A DNA stretch of 26,864 bases. Source: Rhizopus sp. PT2906 (taxonomy: Eukaryota > Mucoromycota > Mucoromycetes > Mucorales > Rhizopodaceae). Positions within the stretch are counted from its first letter, which is position 1; each line of letters starts with the position of its first letter. The stretch spans positions 1 to 26,864 of the forward strand of contig JAMYHX010000553.1 of the NCBI GenBank assembly GCA_025529335.1. The letters run 5' to 3'. A program made the translations under genes and the position numbers. The notes under the pieces were generated by a model that made no database searches, was not told where the DNA came from, and worked only from the letters and a program-made list of their open reading frames with translations. This document shows, piece by piece, positions 19,531 to 26,864 of the stretch.

Positions 19531-20749
19531 ATGACTGACCAAGGTAGTCCTAGACTAAACTCTCATCTTCTTTTAGAAATAAATACTAACTAAATACAAC
19601 AGGCTCAACTTATTCAGTACTTCAGAATGTGCCTGTAATGGTATCCCCTCATTACCGACTACCAAAAAAGGTATGAAATATTGAATTATCAGTTCACGAT
19701 TTAACATGTACAAAAGATTATCATTGCCTCAGAACTTAAGCCAATTCCTGACGACATTTCGCAACTGGTAAATAAGATAAAAAAACTATAAATGATGCAT
19801 GTGGAAATTCATTACAAAATAGACAACCTATCCTTTTTCAATAGAGAGACAAGTCCTTAGTTATATCGAAGCATCTCGTAAAAACGCTTTGGAAGAGAAA
19901 GAAACTTTGAGAGCAAAAAGGGCTCAATACGAACAAGAGAAAATCAATCAACAAAAGTTAGCAGCTAGAAGAATTGCTCCAGGATTTCTGGATACGGATA
20001 CACGTATTTTAAAACCAGAGCAAAAATATAACCCTACTCCCGAAGCAACAGTAGAGGAACCCCAAGAGTTAAACCAGGCTAGTTCTGAATCGAGTCATGA
20101 AAAGGTGAAGAGTTAGTCAAAGAGCATATAGAACACCGTACGCTGACTTCACAATAGTTTGATTATCTTCGATTTGAGCAAGGACTTGCTCCGGCTGATC
20201 CTTGGGATGCACCAGAAAACGATTTTGTTGCTCTAAGGTCAGTTTTGGGTAGTAGTCCCAAGGCTAATTACAGTACTCCTACGAGTCGTACGTCACCTGT
20301 AACTTATACATCATACCAACAACAACAACAACCACGACCATATCCACCAAAGAATGAAGGAGGTAAATAAGAAAAAAGACCTTTGCCCTTTGTCTAATGC
20401 ATGTATAGCTTATTGGAACTTTCAAAATGGAACGGCTATGCCATACCCTCAAGGATTATCACCCAAATCTGTACCAGCTATACCGCCCAAACTGTTTACT
20501 AACTCGCCTTTGCCGTCCTCCTCTACTTCTTCGCCCATCATCTCACATCCTTCTTCATTAAAGCCTCCAGCCCATCCTGCCGTTTCACCAACACCACCAC
20601 CCATACCACCATTACCTAATTCACCCTATGAACATTTAATTGAAGAATTAAACAACATGGGCTTTACTCGAGCACAGGCTATTGACGCATTAGAAAAGAA
20701 TGATCACGACTTGATAAAAGCTACCAATTTCCTTTTAGATCAGGCATAA
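19531..20749 (+). CDS. UBA-domain protein resembling UBAP1 (candidate ESCRT-I subunit)
   Basis: Exons 19531-19543, 19603-19670, 19717-19767, 19847-20104, 20158-20362 and 20409-20749 give 311 residues with exact closure. The N-terminus, STYSVLQNVPV...HYRLPKK...SELKPIPDDISQLRQVLSYIE, resembles the UMA segment of UBAP1/MVB12 proteins, which binds the ESCRT-I core. A charged helix follows (about 55-85), then ARRIAPGFLDTD, a DPWDAPENDFVALRSVL motif, a Pro/Ser-rich linker with a short Gln run, and a C-terminal UBA domain (about 270-311, LNNMGFTRAQAIDALEKN) expected to bind ubiquitin. Animal UBAP1 has the same order: UMA, linker, UBA repeats. The UBA is clear; the UBAP1 assignment is inference. The first exon is only 13 bases. 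A transposase relic ends 67 bases upstream. Confidence 0.75.
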
Positions 20750-20851
20750 TACAACACATCAAGTTGAAGTTCTATAGTTTTTATTGTCATGTATTTCAAT
20801 AAATATGTACATTCTTCTCTCTTTCTCTCCCTATTTTTTTTTTCGTCTCTC
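20750..20851. other. Convergent spacer between the UBA-protein gene and RPC25
   Basis: These 102 bases hold AATAAA-like and pyrimidine-rich sequence serving both 3' ends. There is no coding potential. Confidence 0.4.
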
Positions 20852-21639
20852 TTAACTTCCCCACCAAGAAAGCAATCCTAAACCATCTTCTTGTATTGTG
20901 CACTAGGAATGATAGGTTAATGATTCGCCCTTTTCAATAAACATTTAATACTTTACAGTAATAGAATAGGGTGGTATTTTTGTTGAATTGGCAGCAAGGT
21001 CATCACTGGCATCAGCAGCCGACGGACGTCTACCTACTGCCTTTGCGGGTGGATGATTTGTTGGTGTAGTATCTGTAAATTGCTCACGTAGTACTCGTAC
21101 TCGAATAGGTTCTTCAATATCCATAAACATTTTCTCTCCTTCGTAATTCCACACCCAAACTTGTTCTGCTGGATCACTGTTTTTTTATAATCAACATTTA
21201 TTTATAATATCCCCTTGTGCTGTACTTACAATTTGGATCCTGGTTGAAGTGCAGCACCAGGAATCAAGATATCATCAAAGAATCCTAGAGTCACTTTAAC
21301 ACTGTCAATCTCATATATATATTAAAGTTATATCTTTTTTTTACCAACGACACCTGCTGGTGAAGAGCTTTTAATTTTTCCAACCATGACTTCTCCAATG
21401 AATGGTCTAAACACAACCAATCTAAATGTTACTTTAATGTAACTGCAACCATCGCCATAAAGAATGAATCCTTCAGACATGTGCAAGATATCATGAACGC
21501 ATATACAAAGGCCCACTTCTTGCACTACTTTGTTTGCATATTTCTCATTTAATACGTCTGTCACAGCATTAATATCGTCCTTTTTGAAGTCATTAGGCAC
21601 AATCTTGACTGTATCTTCTAGCTCAGAAAGTATAAACAT
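20852..21639 (-). CDS. RPC25: RNA polymerase III subunit Rpc25 (Rpb7/POLR3H family)
   Basis: Rpc25 forms the stalk of RNA polymerase III with Rpc17 and is needed for initiation on tRNA and 5S genes. Exons (descending): 21345-21639, 21230-21293, 20957-21176 and 20852-20902, giving 209 residues with exact closure. The N-terminal tip domain shows MFILSELEDTVKI, LNEKYANKVVQEVGLCICVH and KVTFRLVVFRPFIGEVMVGK. The OB-fold follows with VTLGFFDDILIPGAALQPGS, VWVWNYEGEKMFMD and FTDTTP. The last exon supplies the family ending, DGLGLLSWWGS. The start codon sits six bases downstream of a 26-base T tract on the coding strand, and the tricalbin stop lies only 55 bases upstream on the same strand. Length and ends agree with family members (about 200-212 residues). 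Confidence 0.95.
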
Positions 21640-21694
21640 TTGAAGGAAAAAAAAAAAAAAAAAAAAAAAAAAGTGACTTAAATTTTATTGCTAA
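21640..21694 (-). promoter_or_regulatory. 55-bp spacer with poly(A) signal and T26 tract
   Basis: On the minus strand the tricalbin stop is followed by AATAAA (in GCAATAAAATTTAAG). A run of 26 T comes next (A run at 21647-21672 on plus), then the RPC25 ATG. The same short segment must hold the 3' end of one gene and the promoter or 5' leader of the next. A poly(dA:dT) tract can exclude nucleosomes; that role here is inference. Confidence 0.55.
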
Positions 21695-24600
21695 TTAAAT
21701 GACAGATACCTTGACATGAATCATGCCAGTTCCTTCTGGTGTTAAAGGTAACCAGCCATCAAATGGAAGGTCATCAGGAAGTTTGAATTGATGATCACCA
21801 ATATCGACGTCTGTGAGAGTATTATGATCCTTGACCTTAAAGTCCAAGGTCTCCTTTTGAGGAGAAATCTTGGTAGTGAATGTTTCGTTCCACTCTGGAG
21901 TCAATGTCTTTTTGATATGACGAGTCTTGTAAACCACCTTATTTCCTACTCTCACACGACAGTAAGGGTCACTGGTACCTCCTCGATCCATCGCTTTAAG
22001 ATCACGAGCCTCTATCAGCTGGACTTGAACGGTGACTGCATCGTCAGAGACGGATCGCTGAATGCTTGAGCTGCTACGAGATGTGCTTGGTTCAATTGAG
22101 GACGTGTTGGTAGCTTCCCTGCTGAGAACAGATGACGTATCGTCGCTCAATCTCTTGGTGCCCATTCTTCCCAGGAATCCGCTTCCCAAGGCGGAAACGC
22201 CAGCGCCAAACACTTTGGTACCCGCGCCTATACCGGCACCAACGACTTCACCTGGTGCTTGAGTGAACATACGTGTGGTAGCAGAGAATAAGGACGTGTT
22301 GGTTCGCTTACGAGCAACGAGATCGGGTCTCCAGGTCAAGCGAACGGTCAAAGTACCAGTACCATTTTGTAAAGTGTATTCCTTGGTAGCAGTAACAAAG
22401 GTTTCAATATCATTGCCAGTAAAAGAGATTCGGCATTCGCCCAGAGGCGTGTCTTTACCAATCTGGTCCCAATCAAAAATCTTGGCTACCAGGTTAGACG
22501 TCATACGGTTGATCACAGGCACCGTAAAGGTCTCGTCTTTGTTAAACACTGGGTTGAGCGTCTTCTTGTACACTTGTGATTTATATATACGTTGATCATC
22601 CAGGTAGAAGCGAACAAATGGATCACTTGTGCCGCTGCGGTCTGCGGCTGTCAGGTTGGATGCCTTGACAAGAGCCACCGTCAGGTTGCCTTGGTTTTCC
22701 AAACTTTCGTTAGGGTCAAGCTTGAATCGAACAACAGGCACGTAACGGAAGCTGAGACGGATGAGACCAGAGGGGCATTCCAAGAGTGATAGTTCTTGTG
22801 TCACTGGTTCATCTTGCTCCATCAGTTGCTCAACAATCTTTCGAACTTCCAAAGTGCATCGACCCAGGATAGACTTGTCGTCCTTTTCGTCTTCTTTCAC
22901 CTTTCTTACACGTACAAGAAGCTTGGAGAAGTCAAGCTCTTTCACAAACAAGGTGCCTGTCTCGTTCACTTCAATATGTTTGTCTCGGTGTTCGAGGGTG
23001 CGGAATTGAGGATAGGTGCTGTCCAAGGAAAGGTCCACTGTGACCTTGGTTGATTCGGGCAAGCTGAGCGACTGAACAGTGACGGCTAGTACGCCAGATT
23101 CATATTTGATAAGATCGATCTTGTCGTCCTTGTATCGAATGATTTCTTGGTGAAGATCCTTTTCAGGCAACTCCTTAGGCTTGTCAATCATTTCAGGTTC
23201 CTCTGAGACTTGGCTGCCGTTCGATTGTTCTTCATCTGCTGTGGTTGCTTCTTGTTCCTTTTCTTGCTGTGGCTCCTTGGCAAGGGCTAAGGTAGGGAAA
23301 AAGGAAGCACTATAACGAAGCGTGCCGCGTCCCTTGGTGCGTTCAGCCGTCATGAGCTCCACGTTTCTGGTGACAGGCTCGAGTGCCTCATAAATCACCT
23401 GGCCGTCCTCCGTCTTGATTTCCTTCATGATATCTTCAAGAAGCAAGTCGGTAAGACCCAAACTTTTATCCTTTGTATTATCGTTATAGTCCATCACCTC
23501 GAGCACCAAATCCTCACGCTTAGAATGAACGGGCACATACAACACTTGGTTCCAAACTGGACAAAGCGTGTCATCAAAGTAATCGGTCTGGCCACGGTTC
23601 TGGGCACCGACCAAGAGGCGAACATAAGGATCAGATTTGCCTCCGGTCATTGCTTCTACATTCTTGAGGTCATCGGCACTTTCCACATGGACTCGAACGA
23701 CGCCGATCGGAGGGCGGTAGGCACCGTGAGAAGACTGCTCGGTAAATCCAGTCATGGTGATATGCTTCCACTGCATGCCCAAATGAACCTTACCGGCACC
23801 GTCCTTGAGAGTCCACCAGTCTTGTTGATTGATAAAGCAGTCTTCCTCAAACTGCTCAAGTGTTGACTGCCAGCGTCCCAAAATACGATCGTCCATGCTG
23901 TCGTCTCGGATCTCGACGTCCAGATTGAGGTTTGTCTTGTCGGTTACAAACAGTTCAACAGACTTGTCCCAGCGTGGGTTGACGCTGCGCTTGAATGGGT
24001 TCGTGCGAAGTCGTTCTTGACCATTGACCTTGACTACAGCGTATGGACTAATGTCCGATTTTCCGACCAATTCTTTACATTCATGAACAGAGAAGCGCAA
24101 GATACCACTATCTAATGTATACGTTAGTTATGTAAAGCGGGTTTGCTATTTATAACATACTTGATTCTTTAGGAGGAATCACCGTGCCATCCTCGTTCTT
24201 GTCAGGTAAATTAACAGGGAAATAGTGAAGGTCGACCTTGACTTCACCACAGATTTTACCTTTCTTCATGACAGAAAGTGACCTATTAAACAGGTGAGAC
24301 AACAAATAATGATTCAATATATGTATACTGTACAGGCCATCAACAAGATTATCGTTTTCCTTGAGAGTCTTGAGATCAAACGTACAGATACCGCAGGAAG
24401 TATCGCTTCGTCCTACATTTCTATCCTTGACTTCAAATACCAGCGTATCGTTTGTATGGTTCAAGAGCACAAAGAGAGTTTCATCAAACTTGGGGTTACG
24501 GTTATCTTCAATACACTTGGTTCGACCCAACTCTGGGTTCTTTTCGCTACCGACATGGACAGTAATGTAAGGATCTAATGTGCCAAACAGATCATTATCC

Positions 24601-26072
24601 TTTAATCCAACAGCTGAATGGATCTTGCAAACCAAGACACCATTTGCAGAATCTAACAAAAGAAAAAGAGTCAGTCTTTTTTCTTTTTTCTTTTTTCTTG
24701 CTTACTCAAATCGACAGCACCAGACATCATGCCAGCAACGTCCAAAGTATAGGCGTTTGGAGCATACATCATTGGCTGAAGCGTGGCATGTACTTGTTCT
24801 TGAATAAATGATTCAAGGCCAGGAATCTATCATGAAATATTAAACACAATTCTTGAAAATAAACATTTTCTTACATTATTAATGTCAAATCCAAACGTTT
24901 CACCACCCACAGGCTTGAGTACGTAGTCAAAGCTAGGCTTTTCCAAGAAAGAAGCTTCGACGGTCTTGATGTGGGGAAACTCATTAAACATTCTAAACTT
25001 TAAGCGAAGATGACCACTGAACGCCAGATCCTCCAACAAGATAGGCATGCCTGCACCAAGGACGCCCTTTCCGACACGAATGGTCAGCACAATCTTAGGG
25101 TTCACTTTGGATTGAAGATCACGTTCGGTCATATCCAAGGTATCATTAGGCACAAACGAAAACTTCCAGTCCATACACTATAGATAGATGATTTAGTGAA
25201 AAAATATATATTTTGGGGAGTCAATTTACCACCACATTAGGCTCGGTCTTGGTGATTGTCTTGATACTCTCAATACGTGGTGCCTTTGTACCCAAGGTAA
25301 ATGAAGTTAACCGGATTGAGTCCAGAAAGGAAGGCGTGCTATCAACCAAGATGGAGTCTGCAATACCAATGATTTGAGCTGAAAGAACGGGTTCATAAAT
25401 CAGCCAGAACCGAGACATGAAGTGATTGATCCAATCAGCTGTTTCGCTTTCGGACTCGAGCCGATGGATTGATAGCTCCCGCTGAATATCGTCTCTCACG
25501 TTGCGTCGAAGTCGACGGATCGATGTCTGGTAATAGGTTGCCAAGAAGGCGCCGACGACCAAACAGGCCATCAGACCCCCTCCACATTTAGTCAGGAACC
25601 AAGTAAAGACGACGGTAAAGAGCATGGCGGCGGTGTTATGGTACCATTCACCATAATAGGCTTCCTTCAGGAACTGAGACAAGACGTCTTGTTTCTCCAC
25701 GGTAGATGTGCGTACACCTTTATACATGTCGATCACAGTATCCAAGCCAAGCTGTTTGGCAAGCACTTCCAGTGATTGTTCGTCACCTGGGTTGGGTAAC
25801 TTTGAAAACGCGTTCCATCCAACCTTGTCATCTGTCTTGGACGTGAACGAGCCAACGGAAGGAACTTTTTTTGCTGGCTTGGATTCGGCAGAAGCAATCG
25901 AAGCGGCCACAGTGGTTGTGTCATTTGTGCCTTGATCATTTGATAAGGCGGCGGAAGGTTTGGAAGGCAGACTGTCTAGCACCACCTTGGCTTGTTTCTC
26001 AATAGCCGCTTTTTTGTCAGCCGGAGAAAGGGTTTCGCTTAGCTCGACCAGTTTCTTCTTTTCTTCTTCCAT
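21695..26072 (-). CDS. TCB: Tricalbin-like ER-plasma membrane tether (SMP plus multiple C2 domains)
   Basis: Tricalbins, the fungal extended-synaptotagmins, tether ER to plasma membrane and move lipids through the SMP domain. Exons (descending): 25230-26072, 24875-25177, 24706-24826, 24334-24652, 24161-24282 and 21695-24111, giving 1374 residues with exact closure. A soluble N-terminus with low-complexity Lys/Ala/Ser is followed by a hydrophobic hairpin (about 144-181, split by CGGG). The SMP domain spans about 205-422 (ADWINHFMSRFWLIYEPVLS, MDWKFSFVPND, FGFDINNIPGLESFI). C2-like domains begin near 425, 571, 703, 903, 1041 and 1260. The third, fifth and sixth have the SDPY/SDPF calcium-loop motif (DRSGTSDPFV, DRGGTSDPYC), while the fourth lacks it and is probably structural. 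An acidic Glu/Gln-rich linker separates C2-3 and C2-4. The 51-base intron 24283-24333 is in frame and stop-free. Yeast Tcb proteins are of similar size. Confidence 0.95.
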
Positions 26073-26864
26073 ATTTTATAAAGAGAAAATAAAAGAGAAG
26101 GAAAGAAAGAAAAAATATCAGTGTTAAGAAAGGAGGAAAAGATGGGGGGAGTACGAAATGTTGTGTAGCCTTGTCAAAGGAAACTAGGCCTTATTTTAAT
26201 AGGATTGAAGTCACCATTACACATTAAATACATTTTGTCTTGTGTCATATTTTGTATGTCTATACTTCATGTCCTACTATCTTTTCCTTCCCTTTTACTT
26301 TGGATATATGCTATTAAAGTTGGGTCGGCGGTTAAACATACTTGAGCAGCCTTCTTGCCTTTTTTGTACTCTTCTCCATGAAGCAAAAAAAAAAAAAAAA
26401 AGTATGTGCTGCACTTAGTAATGGTCCAATAAAATTCCTGGCATATTTATTTTATAATAGGGGAACAGTTTATTTATTTGTCCTTTAAGACACTCGAAAT
26501 GAGTATGCAATGTCTCTATAAAGATAGACAGAGGGGATAGTCTTATAAGGATTGATACGTAAGGTAAAAGACATGTTTATTGCCCTATTAAATGAATACA
26601 GTAAAAAGAAGGTCATTGTGAATTAACTTTCAGGTACAGTGATTTTGATGGCCATTGATGGCTTAAGGTATTGGCCCACAAGAGGGCAAAAAATTGTGAC
26701 ATAATAAAAGGTTCGTTTTGACCACGCACGCCAATCTTTTAGCGTGTTTTACGTTTGTGCTTACAATCATTAATTTACAATCACTCACCTCTTTTTTTCC
26801 ATAGAAGAGTTATTTCCTTTGAACGATCGACTCTCTGAGGTGTATTTGGCTACTACGGCTTGAT
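26073..26864. other. Upstream region of the tricalbin gene; no gene supported
   Basis: A purine-rich tract directly upstream of the tricalbin ATG (26080-26150) is followed by AT-rich sequence, with an 18-base A run at about 26384-26401. A TTTTTTTCCATAG at about 26790-26803 resembles a plus-strand 3' splice site and could mark a gene continuing beyond the window. The 61 bases after it are too short to identify. Confidence 0.4.

Noticed and set aside
1..26864. tRNA, rRNA or CRISPR features
   Set aside because: No tRNA arm signatures such as GGTTCGA with a matching cloverleaf, no rRNA stretches, and no regularly spaced repeat array beyond the three 23-bp units were seen.
26790..26864. Start of a plus-strand gene after a splice-like TTTTTTTCCATAG
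   Set aside because: Too short to identify a protein; no upstream exon with a start codon could be supported.

Overview
The window looks like a gene-dense chromosomal segment of a filamentous early-diverging fungus, most likely Mucoromycota/Mucorales. The DNA is AT-rich. Genes are split by many short introns (about 46-96 bp, GT..AG). The protein set mixes fungal families (tricalbin, Trs65, Rpc25) with families that ascomycete yeasts lack: a phosphorylase-kinase alpha/beta regulatory subunit, an Atg16 with a WD40 propeller and a UBAP1-like protein. Decayed DDE transposons and a PD-(D/E)XK-like relic lie between genes. I assigned exons by hand from splice signals, frame closure and family similarity. 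For every intact gene below, the exon lengths sum to an exact multiple of three.

Layout. 1-1.07 kb: a Tc1/mariner transposase (-) whose N-terminus runs into a dispersed repeat (1062-1390). 2.25-2.78 kb: a second, truncated and frameshifted Tc1-like relic with one terminal inverted repeat. 3.07-4.87 kb (+): a short kinesin-5-like motor. 5.35-7.64 kb (-): ATG16 in 15 exons. 7.97-10.13 kb (-): a TRAPPII Trs65-like subunit. It is divergent, across 54 bp, from a TMEM70/TMEM186-like mitochondrial membrane protein (10.19-10.97 kb, +). That gene meets the phosphorylase kinase regulatory subunit (10.98-15.52 kb, -) tail to tail with 9 bp between stop codons. 15.5-18.2 kb is gene-poor and holds a nuclease-like pseudogene. 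18.2-19.5 kb holds an uncharacterised repeat-borne ORF (-), the inverted second copy of the 1.06 kb repeat, and another broken DDE transposase (+). 19.5-20.75 kb (+): a UBA protein resembling UBAP1. 20.85-21.64 kb (-): RNA polymerase III subunit Rpc25. 21.70-26.07 kb (-): a tricalbin with an SMP domain and six C2-like domains. The last 0.8 kb shows no gene I can support.

The genes are housekeeping cell biology and do not form one pathway, although several serve membranes and trafficking (ATG16 in autophagy, Trs65 at the Golgi, a UBAP1-like ESCRT-I candidate, tricalbin at ER-plasma membrane contacts).

The most striking observation is in the phosphorylase kinase subunit. Its C-terminal half carries an ILEI/FAM3-type (GG-lectin) domain at about residues 1080-1200, where the animal alpha subunit has its regulatory phosphorylation region. 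This suggests a carbohydrate- or ligand-sensing version of the enzyme. Other points worth a look are a probable GC-AG intron in TRS65, phased 23-bp CCAAT-containing repeats near the kinase start, very tight gene spacing with overlapping poly(A) signals, and a 17-kb inverted repeat pair bracketing five genes.
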